Shown here piece after piece: positions 1-7,126 of a stretch of DNA of 7,126 bases. The position numbers and the translations under genes are program-made. The stretch is from Betaproteobacteria bacterium (GTDB taxonomy: Bacteria; Pseudomonadota; Gammaproteobacteria; Burkholderiales; Burkholderiaceae). Below the pieces are notes generated by a model. That model did no database searches. It saw only the letters and a program-made list of their open reading frames with translations, and was not told the origin of the DNA. The number at the start of each line of letters is the position of its first letter. Position 1 is the first letter of the stretch. The stretch covers positions 1 to 7,126 of the forward strand of contig CANIMS010000079.1 in NCBI GenBank assembly GCA_947468785.1. The letters run 5' to 3'.

Positions 1-515
1 CTCTTCGCACTCATCGGTACGATTTCGGCAAATTCGCACTTCTGATCTTCATGTCCACCCAACTCACACCAAGGCTTAGCCATCTCTTTAATAAAGTTCA
101 GCAATGCTTGATCGCGTTCAGATGGTGTCTGAAAACGACTATTAAATAAATCCAATTTATTGAGAACCAGTACTACTGGTAAATCATCCGGCAAGAGCTT
201 TAATACCTTCTTATCATCCTCACCAAAATAACCCGCCTCAACTACAAAGCAAGCAACGTTCACGTCTTGTAATGCTGTAGTCACTGTTCGGTTCAGTGCT
301 TTATTCAAGGTATTCAATAAGCGCGTCTGAAAACCGGGCGTATCAATAAAAATGAACTGGGCCTCTTCCCGATTCTGAACCCCTAAGATTCGATGGCGGG
401 TCGTTTGTGCCTTACGAGAAGTGATGCTGATCTTTTGACCCACTAATGCATTCAAAAGAGTGGATTTCCCCATATTGGGACGCCCCACAATGGCGATGGT
501 GCCGCATCTAAACAC
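1..515 (-). CDS. era: GTPase Era, N-terminal part (gene runs off the left edge)
   Basis: Era is an essential GTPase that binds 16S rRNA and helps 30S subunit maturation. About 171 codons are visible, covering essentially the whole GTPase domain; the C-terminal KH RNA-binding domain lies outside the window (family length is about 300 residues). My translation shows the P-loop GRPNMGKST (about residues 11-19), the [13 protein letters not shown] switch I region, the G3 motif DTPGFQT, the G4 motif NKLD and the G5 motif SAK just before the edge. The start is taken as GTG at 513-515. It is the only usual start codon between the upstream in-frame stop (564-566) and the P-loop, and an AAGGG ribosome binding site lies 6 bases before it. 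Only 2 bases separate it from the rnc stop, so translation is probably coupled to rnc. The Met in the P-loop, where Val is usual in Era, is slightly odd but not at a catalytic position. Confidence 0.96.
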   Translation of the reverse strand, partial: MFRCGTIAIVGRPNMGKSTLLNALVGQKISITSRKAQTTRHRILGVQNREEAQFIFIDTPGFQTRLLNTLNKALNRTVTTALQDVNVACFVVEAGYFGEDDKKVLKLLPDDLPVVLVLNKLDLFNSRFQTPSERDQALLNFIKEMAKPWCELGGHEDQKCEFAEIVPMSAK

Positions 516-517
516 GG

Positions 518-1309
518 TTAGCCCTTCAGCTTGAGGTTCAATTGCTCTTCGGTCACTTCTTTTTTAGCAGCTTTTTTCTTGGCTGACCGGGTTTTCTTTG
601 GTTTGCGCGATTCTTGCGGTAAGGCTTTTAATACGGCTACGAGTGCAAGCTTAGCCGCAACTTGCTCTGCTGCGCGACGTGAGGCGCCCTCGCCTTTCAC
701 AACAACCTTAAGGCTAGGGATGAGGCACTCTACTTCAAACTGTTGATTGTGGGCTGCACCACTAGTGCCAATGACGTTATAAGTTGGTAGCGGTAATTGA
801 TAGCTTTGTAAACACTCTTGCAATAAGGTTTTATCGTCTTTACCCAATGTCATCGGATCTACCTGTGCAAGGATCACCGAGTAGAGTTTTCTAAGACATG
901 TTTTGGCTGCATCAAACCCGCCGTCTAGAAAAATAGCGCCCGTTACCGCCTCAAGGGTGTCAGCCAATATTGATGGACGACGAAAGCCACCACTCTTTAA
1001 TTCGCCCTCTCCTAAGCGCAGATAATCTGAGAGAGAAAGCGTTTGCGCAATTTCATAGAGCGCTTGTTGTTTTACTAAGTTAGCACGGACACGAGAAAGA
1101 TCGCCCTCATCTAAATCGGAGTAACGCTCATAGAGCATTTCTGCAACAACGCAATTCAATATGGAGTCACCCAAAAACTCTAGGCGCTCATTATTTTTTT
1201 TACTATGGCTACGATGGGTAAGCGCCTGATTTAATAACTCAATTTTTTTAAAGTGATACCCAAGTCGCTCTTGAAGCGGTGCAGTTTCGATGACGGCGCG
1301 CGCGTTCAT
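518..1309 (-). CDS. rnc: Ribonuclease III
   Basis: RNase III is a Mg-dependent endonuclease that cuts double-stranded RNA. It processes rRNA precursors and some mRNAs and acts as a cytoplasmic homodimer. The 263-residue product has the nuclease domain at about 10-150, with the signature ERLEFLGDS at 41-49. Acidic catalytic residues E41, E44, D48, E68, D117 and E120 all match E. coli E38, E41, D45, E65, D114 and E117. A double-stranded RNA-binding domain spans about 158-228, including the [11 protein letters not shown] helix. The protein is longer than E. coli RNase III (226 residues) because of a Lys-rich tail from about 231 (for example [13 protein letters not shown]), likely a disordered extra RNA-binding segment. 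The ATG start is 5 bases after the lepB stop with no strong ribosome binding site, so reinitiation after lepB is likely. Runs of 7 and 8 A lie in codons near the N-terminus. Confidence 0.97.
   Translation of the reverse strand: MNARAVIETAPLQERLGYHFKKIELLNQALTHRSHSKKNNERLEFLGDSILNCVVAEMLYERYSDLDEGDLSRVRANLVKQQALYEIAQTLSLSDYLRLGEGELKSGGFRRPSILADTLEAVTGAIFLDGGFDAAKTCLRKLYSVILAQVDPMTLGKDDKTLLQECLQSYQLPLPTYNVIGTSGAAHNQQFEVECLIPSLKVVVKGEGASRRAAEQVAAKLALVAVLKALPQESRKPKKTRSAKKKAAKKEVTEEQLNLKLKG
522..526 (-). promoter_or_regulatory. Ribosome binding site for era, inside the rnc 3' end
   Basis: The minus strand reads AAGGG, then the 6-base spacer CTAACC, then GTG. This supports the GTG start of era and lies within the last codons of rnc, as expected for coupled genes. 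Confidence 0.6.
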
Positions 1310-1314
1310 GATTT

Positions 1315-2121
1315 TTACTCAAAGCCCCCAATACGACCGAGGTTGCCTAAATTCAACCAAACAAAGAAGGCTTTCCCAACGATATTTTTATCAGGCACAA
1401 AACCCCAATAGCGTGAGTCGGCACTGTTATCCCGGTTATCGCCCATCGCAAAATAATGACCAGCCGGCACCTTGCAAGTCAAGCCAGTTTGCTGATATTG
1501 GCAAAATTCTGCGCCAGGAAAACGCTCTGCTGGAAAAAAGCCAGAGGGGCGATCTGGATCATTCAAAATCTCGTGGCGATTGCCACCTAAATCTGCTGGA
1601 AAGGCTTCAGTAAAGCGCTTGGCGTAGCGCATGTTTTCAGGGTCAAGATACGACTCACCACCACTGTATTGCAAAGGCTGCCCATTGACTGTTAAACGCT
1701 TATCTTGATATTGAATGACGTCACCAGGAAGAGCGACAACCCGTTTGATGTAATCAATCGACTCATCGCGTGGGTAGCGAAAGACAACAACATCACCCCG
1801 CTTTGGCGTCCCCATATCAATCACTTTTTGATTAATCACTGGCAAACGAATACCGTAGGTAAATTTATTTACCAAAATAAAATCGCCGATTTGCAAAGTT
1901 GGAATCATAGATCCCGATGGAATTTTGAATGGCTCCACAATGAATGAGCGAAGAATAAATACTGCACAAATGACTGGAAAGAATCCAGCTGTGTACTCTA
2001 ACCAGAGCGGCATCCGAGCAATGCCCGCGCGCACTCGCTGTGGAGCAAAGTACAGTCTATCGGCGATCCAGGCAATTCCGGAAACGATCACCAATATAAA
2101 GAGAATAAGGGCAAAGTTCAT
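1315..2121 (-). CDS. lepB: Signal peptidase I (leader peptidase)
   Basis: LepB is a Ser/Lys-dyad protease of the inner membrane that cuts signal peptides from exported proteins on the periplasmic side. The product has 268 residues. Two hydrophobic segments (about 3-21 and 45-60) fit the two-helix topology of proteobacterial LepB. The catalytic domain follows: box B PSGSM carries the nucleophile S71, box [13 protein letters not shown] carries the general base K126, and box [15 protein letters not shown] lies at 227-240. These match E. coli S90 and K145. C207 and C216 lie where E. coli has a disulfide-forming Cys pair (C170/C176), with wider spacing; a bond here is inferred only. The ATG overlaps the lepA stop in TAATG and is preceded by GGAGG, so translation is coupled to lepA. 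Its likely substrates include the neighbouring mucD-type protease. Confidence 0.97.
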   Translation of the reverse strand: MNFALILFILVIVSGIAWIADRLYFAPQRVRAGIARMPLWLEYTAGFFPVICAVFILRSFIVEPFKIPSGSMIPTLQIGDFILVNKFTYGIRLPVINQKVIDMGTPKRGDVVVFRYPRDESIDYIKRVVALPGDVIQYQDKRLTVNGQPLQYSGGESYLDPENMRYAKRFTEAFPADLGGNRHEILNDPDRPSGFFPAERFPGAEFCQYQQTGLTCKVPAGHYFAMGDNRDNSADSRYWGFVPDKNIVGKAFFVWLNLGNLGRIGGFE

Positions 2122-3926
2122 TAATCCTCCACCTGCAAAATAGCCAAGAAGGCTTCTTGTGGAATTTCCACATTACCCACTTGCTTCATACGCTTCTTAC
2201 CTTCTTTTTGCTTCTCTAATAACTTACGCTTACGAGAGATATCACCGCCGTAACACTTCGCAAGAACGTTTTTACGCAAGGCCTTGACGTTTTCACGAGC
2301 CACAATATTGCTACCTATTGCCGCCTGAATCGCCACATCGAACATTTGACGTGGGATGATGCCGCGCATCTTAGAGACTACCTCACGACCACGGTGCTGA
2401 CTATTGCTCCTATGGACAATAACCGACAGCGCATCTACCCGATCACCGTTAATTAAGATATCCACTTTCACCACATCCGCGGGACGGTATTCCTTAAACT
2501 CGTAATCCATCGAGGCGTAGCCACGTGAAATCGATTTAAGACGATCAAAGAAATCCAACACAATTTCGGCCATCGGTAATTCATAGGTAAGCTGAACTTG
2601 GCGACCTAAATAATTCATACCCGTCTGAATACCACGTTTGCCAACGCATAAAGTAATGACGGAGCCAACATACTCTTGAGGCATGTAGAGATTGACAGTG
2701 ACAATTGGCTCCATGATCGTATCGACCTTGCTAGTCTCTGGCATCTTCGATGGGTTATCCACCAAGATGATGGTGCCGTCAGACTGCTGAACTTGGTAAA
2801 CCACCGTTGGAGCGGTAGTAATGAGATTCATGTCGTACTGACGCTCTAAACGCTCCTGCACAATCTCCATATGAAGCAGGCCTAAGAAGCCGCAACGGAA
2901 GCCAAAACCTAAAGCTTGCGATACTTCTGGTTCATACAAAAGGGATGCATCATTGAGTTTGAGTTTTTCCAGTGATTCACGAAGCTGATCGTACTCACTT
3001 GCTTCAACCGGATAAAGTCCAGCAAATACCTGAGACTTCACCTCTTTAAATCCTGGCAAAGGCTCTGTAGCAGGAGTTCGTCCCTGCTGTCCTGTAGCGT
3101 GAGTAACGGTGTCACCCACCTTAGCAGCCTTTAACTCTTTAATGCCCGCAATAATAAATCCTACCTGACCAGCGCTAAGCTCTGGGCGGTCAACTGACTT
3201 TGGACTAAAGACACCCACATGTTCTACTAAATGAGTAGAACCGTTCGCCATCAAAGTAATCTTGTCCTTGGGTTTAAGGGTGCCATTCACAACGCGCACA
3301 AGCATGACAACACCCACGTAATTATCAAACCAAGAATCAATGATTAAACATTGCAAGGGGGCAGATGCATCACCCTTTGGAGCTGGAACACGACGAATCA
3401 TCTCTTCGATAACTTCAATCACGCCCAAACCAGTTTTCGCTGAACAGGTAACTGCATCAGTTGCATCAATGCCAATGACATCTTCAATTTCTTGAATGGC
3501 GCGCTCAGGATCAGCTTGTGGCAAATCAATCTTATTGAGTACCGGAACTACTTCAACACCCAACTCGATCGCGGTATAGCAGTTAGCAACAGTTTGGGCC
3601 TCGACACCTTGGCTTGCGTCCACTACCAGCAGAGCACCTTCGCAGGCAGACAAGGAACGACTGACCTCATATGAAAAGTCAACGTGCCCAGGGGTATCGA
3701 TCAGATTGAGGTTATAAACTTTGCCATCTTTGGCTTTGTAACTTAAGGCGGCAGTCTGAGCCTTAATCGTGATGCCACGCTCACGTTCAATATCCATTGA
3801 ATCAAGGACTTGGGCTTCCATCTCTCGATCAGAAAGTCCGCCACATAACTGAATAATGCGATCAGCTAGAGTCGATTTGCCATGATCGATATGGGCGATG
3901 ATAGAAAAATTGCGGATTAAATCCAT
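2121..3926 (-). CDS. lepA: Elongation factor 4 (LepA), ribosome-associated GTPase
   Basis: LepA/EF4 is a translational GTPase related to EF-G. It acts on the ribosome in initiation or elongation quality control; its exact role is still debated. The 601-residue product is nearly full family length (E. coli 599). The G domain spans about 1-185: P-loop AHIDHGKS at 11-18, switch I RERGITI with T53, DTPGH with H81, NKID at 131-134 and SAK at 162-164. Domain II follows to about 290, then domains III and V. The LepA-specific C-terminal domain, with [18 protein letters not shown] and the end [11 protein letters not shown], is well conserved. Compared with E. coli from memory, about 5 extra residues sit near 275-290. 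The ATG is 136 bases from the protease gene with only a weak ribosome binding site, after a leader that may be structured. It appears to be the first gene of a lepA-lepB-rnc-era unit. Confidence 0.98.
   Translation of the reverse strand: MDLIRNFSIIAHIDHGKSTLADRIIQLCGGLSDREMEAQVLDSMDIERERGITIKAQTAALSYKAKDGKVYNLNLIDTPGHVDFSYEVSRSLSACEGALLVVDASQGVEAQTVANCYTAIELGVEVVPVLNKIDLPQADPERAIQEIEDVIGIDATDAVTCSAKTGLGVIEVIEEMIRRVPAPKGDASAPLQCLIIDSWFDNYVGVVMLVRVVNGTLKPKDKITLMANGSTHLVEHVGVFSPKSVDRPELSAGQVGFIIAGIKELKAAKVGDTVTHATGQQGRTPATEPLPGFKEVKSQVFAGLYPVEASEYDQLRESLEKLKLNDASLLYEPEVSQALGFGFRCGFLGLLHMEIVQERLERQYDMNLITTAPTVVYQVQQSDGTIILVDNPSKMPETSKVDTIMEPIVTVNLYMPQEYVGSVITLCVGKRGIQTGMNYLGRQVQLTYELPMAEIVLDFFDRLKSISRGYASMDYEFKEYRPADVVKVDILINGDRVDALSVIVHRSNSQHRGREVVSKMRGIIPRQMFDVAIQAAIGSNIVARENVKALRKNVLAKCYGGDISRKRKLLEKQKEGKKRMKQVGNVEIPQEAFLAILQVED
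2126..2130 (-). promoter_or_regulatory. Strong ribosome binding site for lepB, inside the lepA 3' end
   Basis: The minus strand reads GGAGG, then ATTA, then ATG. The lepA stop TAA shares its last base with the lepB start. The strong site suggests lepB can be initiated independently as well as by coupling from lepA. Confidence 0.75.
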
Positions 3927-3963
3927 AGCGTCTTATTTGGTCATTCAAAAAACGCCTTGTCAG

Positions 3964-3984
3964 AACGCACCACAATGATGCGCT
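3964..3984 (-). promoter_or_regulatory. Potential hairpin in the lepA 5' leader
   Basis: On the minus-strand RNA, AGCGCAUCA and UGGUGCGUU can form a 9-bp stem around a 3-base UUG loop, using two G-U wobble pairs. On the plus strand those two positions would be A-C mismatches, so the structure favours minus-strand RNA. It ends 37 bases before the lepA ATG. No U-tract follows directly, so it is not a plain terminator. Role unknown; a processing or leader-regulation element is inferred. Confidence 0.35.
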
Positions 3985-4013
3985 GCAAAAAGTCGTCTTA
4001 AAAGGATTGTAAT

Positions 4014-4040
4014 GGGTGGCGCCGATTTGGCGCCGAACCC
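4014..4040 (-). terminator. GC-rich hairpin after the protease gene, possible terminator
   Basis: Two copies of GGCGCC (4018-4023 and 4029-4034) are each self-complementary and pair across a 5-base loop. GGGT and ACCC extend the stem by 4 bp across a 2-base bulge. The hairpin begins 22 bases after the protease stop, a normal terminator position. On the minus strand the following U-tract is poor (CCTTTT about 8 bases later), while on the plus strand CATTTTT follows, so termination efficiency or direction is uncertain. If it works on the minus strand, lepA needs its own promoter in 3927-4013, where I see no convincing one. Confidence 0.4.
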
Positions 4041-4062
4041 CATTTTTGAGCCTGATTTGACC

Positions 4063-5511
4063 TTATTTTGGTCTTACAGGGATCACCAAAGTGCTATCAG
4101 CGCGGCGAACAAAGACCGGAACAGCCTTATTGGCATCAAGGGCTTTTACCAAGGTCTCGAACTGCTTCACCCCGGTGATATCAGTATCCCCAATCCGAAT
4201 GATGACATCGCCTGGACGTATTCCCGCTTTAGCAAAAGCACCATCTCCCACACTAGTCACTTCAATACCGGATTTAATATTGAGCTCTTTCTTTTTAGCG
4301 TCAGATAAATCAGTAATGCCCACTCCGAAAGAATTCGTATTTGCACTATTGGTAGATGGCGTTTCAGTCTTCTTACCTGCTGACTGAGTTGACTCACTAT
4401 CACCTACGGTCACTGTCAGATCTCGAGTAGCGCCCTTGCGCCAAACTTGTACCGTGGCAGTTGTTCCAGGCTTAGTTTCTCCAACTAAACGCGGCAAATC
4501 GGTAGATTTAGCAATCTCACGTCCATTAAAACTCAGGATGACATCACCAGACTCAATGCCGCCCGCAGATGCAGGACCACCAGGATCAACGTTACGAACA
4601 TACGCACCACGCGGTTTACCTAAACCCAAACTTTCTGCGATCTCTTTAGTCATCTCACCTAAGGCAACACCAATTCGACCACGCGTCATTTTGCCGTTGG
4701 TTCTTAATTGATCGGCCACTCGCATGGCTTCATCAATTGGAATAGCAAAAGAAATTCCCATGTAGCCACCAGAGCGGCTAAAAATTTGAGAATTAATGCC
4801 AATCACTTGACCGGCAGTATTGAGTAGAGGACCGCCAGAGTTCCCGGGATTTACCGCTACGTCAGTTTGAATAAATGGCAAGTAATCGCCAGTATCACGA
4901 CTCTTCGCAGAAACAATACCCGCAGTCACTGTGTTCTCTAGACCAAATGGAGAGCCAATAGCTAACACCCACTCACCCACTCTCACTCTTGATGAATCAC
5001 CTAAAGGTAACTTTGGTAAATCACGCGCTTCAATTTTGACAACGGCAATATCCGTTCGTTTATCCATACCTAATAACTTGGCTTTGAATTCACGTTTATC
5101 AGTCAAGGTGACATAGATGGTAGTTGCACCTTCAACCACGTGAGCGTTTGTCAAAATCAAACCATTGGATTCAATAATGAAACCGGATCCAACCCCCCGA
5201 TCTGCTTCCTCTGGCTTGCCTTGCTTCGGTGGAGTCTGTTTAGGAGTGCTAGGAACCCCCGGAATTGGCACCCCAAAGAAGCGACGGAAAAATTCTGCCT
5301 GATCTTCAGGCATTCCAGGAATGCCACCAGCTTGCTGAACCTGCACTTTTTCTGTTGTGCGAATATTCACTACAGCAGGACTAGCCCTTTCGACTAGATC
5401 AGCAAAATCAGGAATCATTACCCTCGGCGCCTGAGCAGAGGCAACAGGTATCAAGGAAAGATAGCCAAGGCTGATAACAGCCAATAGCGCAATAAGGTAC
5501 TTTTTCATCAT
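4063..5511 (-). CDS. mucD: Periplasmic serine endoprotease, DegP/DegQ (MucD-like) family
   Basis: HtrA-family proteases degrade or hold misfolded proteins in the periplasm. The 482-residue product starts with a signal peptide (MMKK, hydrophobic stretch to about 23, likely cut after VASA at 26). The trypsin-like domain spans about 35-270. Its catalytic triad is intact: H124 in TNAHVV, D154 in RTDIAV and S225 in GNSGGP. A Pro- and Lys-rich LA-loop region lies at about 82-103. PDZ1 (about 278-370, carboxylate-binding loop near GRIGV) is joined by a Ser/Thr/Asn-rich linker (about 371-394) to PDZ2 (about 395-480). The start could be either of two adjacent ATGs (5511 or 5508), 5 or 8 bases after a weak GTAGG site. 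In many Burkholderiales the gene at this place follows rpoE-rseA-rseB; here it follows fabF by 45 bases. degQ or degP would be equally acceptable names. Confidence 0.95.
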   Translation of the reverse strand: MMKKYLIALLAVISLGYLSLIPVASAQAPRVMIPDFADLVERASPAVVNIRTTEKVQVQQAGGIPGMPEDQAEFFRRFFGVPIPGVPSTPKQTPPKQGKPEEADRGVGSGFIIESNGLILTNAHVVEGATTIYVTLTDKREFKAKLLGMDKRTDIAVVKIEARDLPKLPLGDSSRVRVGEWVLAIGSPFGLENTVTAGIVSAKSRDTGDYLPFIQTDVAVNPGNSGGPLLNTAGQVIGINSQIFSRSGGYMGISFAIPIDEAMRVADQLRTNGKMTRGRIGVALGEMTKEIAESLGLGKPRGAYVRNVDPGGPASAGGIESGDVILSFNGREIAKSTDLPRLVGETKPGTTATVQVWRKGATRDLTVTVGDSESTQSAGKKTETPSTNSANTNSFGVGITDLSDAKKKELNIKSGIEVTSVGDGAFAKAGIRPGDVIIRIGDTDITGVKQFETLVKALDANKAVPVFVRRADSTLVIPVRPK

Positions 5512-5556
5512 GCTAGCCTACTTGGTAAAAACCAATGAATGGAGATAAGGAGAATA

Positions 5557-6804
5557 TTAGGGCAACTTGCCAAAAATCAAGGTGCCATTAGTACCACCAA
5601 AGCCAAAGTTGTTTTTAACGGCATGGTCAATCTTCACGTCTCGGGCAGTATTGGCACAGTAGTCCAAATCACATTCCGGGTCCTGATTGAAGATATTAAT
5701 GGTTGGTGGAGACTTCTGGTGATGAAGGGCCAGAATAGTGAAAACAGACTCCAAGCCGCCAGCGCCGCCTAAAAGGTGCCCAGTCATCGACTTGGTGGAG
5801 TTAATTAAGGCTTTTTTAGCGTGATCCCCTAAAGCCGCTTTGATGGCTTCAGTTTCGTTTTTATCGCCCAAAGGAGTGGAAGTGCCATGGGCATTGATAT
5901 ATTGAATTTGATCAGGATTGAGACCCGCATCACGCATCGCATTCACCATGCAACGACGTGGGCCATCCATATTAGGCGCAGTCATGTGATAGGCGTCACC
6001 ACTCATTCCAAAGCCCATTAACTCACAATAAATCTTGGCGCCTCGAGCTTTAGCATGCTCATACTCCTCGAGCACAATCACTCCCGCACCTTCGCCGAGA
6101 ACAAAACCATCTCGGTCTTTATCCCAAGGACGTGAAGCAGTTGCAGGATCATCATTGCGAGTCGATAAAGCTCTTGCAGAAGCAAAGCCACCAACACCCA
6201 ATGCAGAGATCGTCGATTCTGCACCACCGGCAATCATGACATCTGCATCGCCATACTGAATTAAGCGCGCAGCTAATCCAATGCTATGTAATCCGGTAGT
6301 ACAGGCAGTGACTGCAGCAACGTTTGGGCCTTTAAGACCAAACAAGATGCTGAGGTGCCCAGAAATCATATTAATGATTGAGCCTGGAACAAAGAATGGT
6401 GAGATACGACGAGGGCCCCGAGCTAGGAGCTCAGCGCCAGTTTCTTCAATCATTGGCAAGCCGCCAATACCAGAGCCCACCATCACGCCAATCCGCTCAG
6501 CGTTTTGCTCAGTAACCTCTAAACCGCTGTCGCGAATCGCCTGTGTACCAGCGGCGATGCCGTAATGGATAAAGGTATCCATATGACGCGCCTCTTTGGC
6601 AGTCACATATTCTTCGACGTTGAAATCTTTCACCTCTCCAGCGAAATGCACGCTCAGTGGAGAATGGTCAAACTTGGTGATAGTGGCAATGCCTGATTTA
6701 CCCGCAAGCACATTAGACCAAGCCACATCAACAGAATTACCAACCGGTGAGATGAGGCCAAGACCGGTTACTACAACCCGGCGTCGGCCATTTGATACTG
6801 ACAC
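5557..6804 (-). CDS. fabF: 3-oxoacyl-ACP synthase II (beta-ketoacyl-ACP synthase, KAS II)
   Basis: FabF condenses malonyl-ACP with a growing acyl-ACP in type II fatty acid synthesis, in the cytoplasm. The 415-residue product has the thiolase fold in two halves. The nucleophile is C168 in VTACTTG; the catalytic histidines are H306 (NAHGTST) and H343 ([10 protein letters not shown]), and K338 lies in NSTKSMTGH. These correspond to E. coli C163, H303, H340 and K335. The gatekeeper loop GFGGTN (401-406) has F402. Length is that of the family (E. coli 413). The start is GTG at 6802-6804: the frame upstream holds no other start before the acpP stop, and TAGG lies 7 bases before it. It is in the same frame as acpP, 21 bases downstream, so the carrier protein and the enzyme that uses it are probably cotranscribed. 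Confidence 0.97.
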   Translation of the reverse strand: MSVSNGRRRVVVTGLGLISPVGNSVDVAWSNVLAGKSGIATITKFDHSPLSVHFAGEVKDFNVEEYVTAKEARHMDTFIHYGIAAGTQAIRDSGLEVTEQNAERIGVMVGSGIGGLPMIEETGAELLARGPRRISPFFVPGSIINMISGHLSILFGLKGPNVAAVTACTTGLHSIGLAARLIQYGDADVMIAGGAESTISALGVGGFASARALSTRNDDPATASRPWDKDRDGFVLGEGAGVIVLEEYEHAKARGAKIYCELMGFGMSGDAYHMTAPNMDGPRRCMVNAMRDAGLNPDQIQYINAHGTSTPLGDKNETEAIKAALGDHAKKALINSTKSMTGHLLGGAGGLESVFTILALHHQKSPPTINIFNQDPECDLDYCANTARDVKIDHAVKNNFGFGGTNGTLIFGKLP

Positions 6805-6825
6805 AGTAGTACCTAGGCTAGGGAA

Positions 6826-7065
6826 TTAACCCTGAGCTTTTGATTTAGCGAAGTCGATCGCGAGCTGAACTGTGGTGATTTTTTCGGCTTCCTCATCAGG
6901 AATTTCGATACCGAATTCATCTTCCAAAGCCATAACCAGCTCAACAGTGTCAAGAGAGTCAGCGCCCAGGTCATTCACAAAAGAAGATTCATTCTTGATA
7001 TCTCCTTCTGCGACGCCTAATTGCTCAGCGACGATTTTCTTAACGCGTTGTTCGATGTTGTCCAT
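6826..7065 (-). CDS. acpP: Acyl carrier protein
   Basis: ACP carries growing acyl chains on a 4'-phosphopantetheine arm during fatty acid synthesis and donates acyl groups to phospholipid, lipid A and other pathways. The 79-residue acidic product has the usual length and four-helix pattern. The attachment site is S37 in [10 protein letters not shown], the universal DSL motif. The N-terminus [17 protein letters not shown] and the helix [10 protein letters not shown] are typical of proteobacterial AcpP. The ATG start follows GGGGA with a 5-base spacer. fabF, whose product uses acyl-ACP, comes next. In most relatives fabD and fabG lie just upstream, outside this window. High expression is expected and fits the good ribosome binding site and promoter-like sequence in the leader. 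Confidence 0.98.
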   Translation of the reverse strand: MDNIEQRVKKIVAEQLGVAEGDIKNESSFVNDLGADSLDTVELVMALEDEFGIEIPDEEAEKITTVQLAIDFAKSKAQG

Positions 7066-7070
7066 TAATT

Positions 7071-7075
7071 TCCCC
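7071..7075 (-). promoter_or_regulatory. Ribosome binding site for acpP
   Basis: The minus strand reads GGGGA, then AATTA, then the acpP ATG. Spacing is 5 bases. It supports this start and high translation. Confidence 0.65.
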
Positions 7076-7099
7076 AGGGGTTGTAAAAACGATGAAAGG

Positions 7100-7108
7100 A
7101 TTTTATCA
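7100..7108 (-). promoter_or_regulatory. Extended -10 promoter element upstream of acpP
   Basis: The minus strand reads TGATAAAAT, an extended -10 (TGn) followed by TAAAAT, which matches TATAAT at five of six bases. It would place the transcript start about 27-30 bases before the acpP ATG. The -35 position falls at the window edge and cannot be judged. A promoter of its own for acpP, separate from upstream fab genes, is plausible. Confidence 0.4.
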
Positions 7109-7126
7109 GTTTGGCGGACCGAATTA

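Noticed and set aside
1290..1613. 107-codon open frame on the plus strand across the lepB/rnc junction
   Set aside because: It lies opposite well-conserved lepB and rnc coding sequence, matches no family I recognise and has no clear ribosome binding site. The same holds for the other plus-strand open frames of 60-98 codons opposite lepA, the protease gene and fabF.
4006..4011. TACAAT on the minus strand as a -10 element for lepA
   Set aside because: No -35 match lies 16-18 bases upstream (the place is occupied by the GGCGCC hairpin) and there is no TGn extension. A CTGACA at about 3957-3962 also lacks a matching -10.
4012..4387. Two overlapping 98-codon plus-strand open frames near the protease 3' end
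   Set aside because: The protease PDZ2 reading on the minus strand is clearly the real one. The plus-strand products are low-complexity shadows, and the first starts inside the GGCGCC hairpin.
5522..5535. TTGGT-AAAA-ACCAA inverted repeat just before the protease ribosome binding site
   Set aside because: A 5-bp stem with only two GC pairs is too weak to call a regulatory hairpin without conservation.
7072..7080. CCCCAGGGG palindrome at the acpP ribosome binding site
   Set aside because: The single-base centre cannot form a stable hairpin, and it is too short to support an operator call.
7124..7126. TAA on the minus strand at the window edge, possibly the fabG stop
   Set aside because: fabG commonly precedes acpP, but three bases give no support for a gene.

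Overview
The window is a run of conserved housekeeping genes, all on the minus strand. In transcription order (right to left) they are acpP, fabF, a mucD/degQ-type protease gene, lepA, lepB, rnc and the first part of era. This order is typical of Betaproteobacteria of the order Burkholderiales. The AT-leaning base composition, small spacers and plain streamlined arrangement point to a low-GC member such as Polynucleobacter. That genus call is inference from gene order and protein character, not proof.

Layout: positions 7066-7126 hold the acpP leader, with an extended -10-like promoter and a good ribosome binding site. acpP (6826-7065) and fabF (5557-6804) supply the acyl carrier and a chain-elongating ketosynthase of type II fatty acid synthesis. 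They are 21 bases apart, in the same frame, and fabF starts with GTG. A secreted HtrA-family protease with two PDZ domains follows (4063-5511). Next is a 136-base spacer (3927-4062) with two potential hairpins: a GC-rich one shortly after the protease stop that may terminate transcription, and a second in the lepA leader. The last block is tightly packed. lepA (2121-3926) overlaps lepB (1315-2121) by one base, lepB is 5 bases from rnc (518-1309), and rnc is 2 bases from era (1-515, cut by the window edge). This suggests one translationally coupled lepA-lepB-rnc-era operon.

Together the genes cover membrane lipid synthesis, envelope protein quality control, translation (LepA/EF4), removal of signal peptides from exported proteins (LepB), RNA processing (RNase III) and 30S ribosome maturation (Era). 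I found no RNA gene, mobile element, CRISPR array or accessory system, and no gap over 300 bases. I see no evidence of a previously undescribed system. The points most worth a second look are the structured degQ-lepA spacer, the absence of an rpoE-rseA-rseB cassette between fabF and the protease gene, and two poly-A tracts early in rnc.
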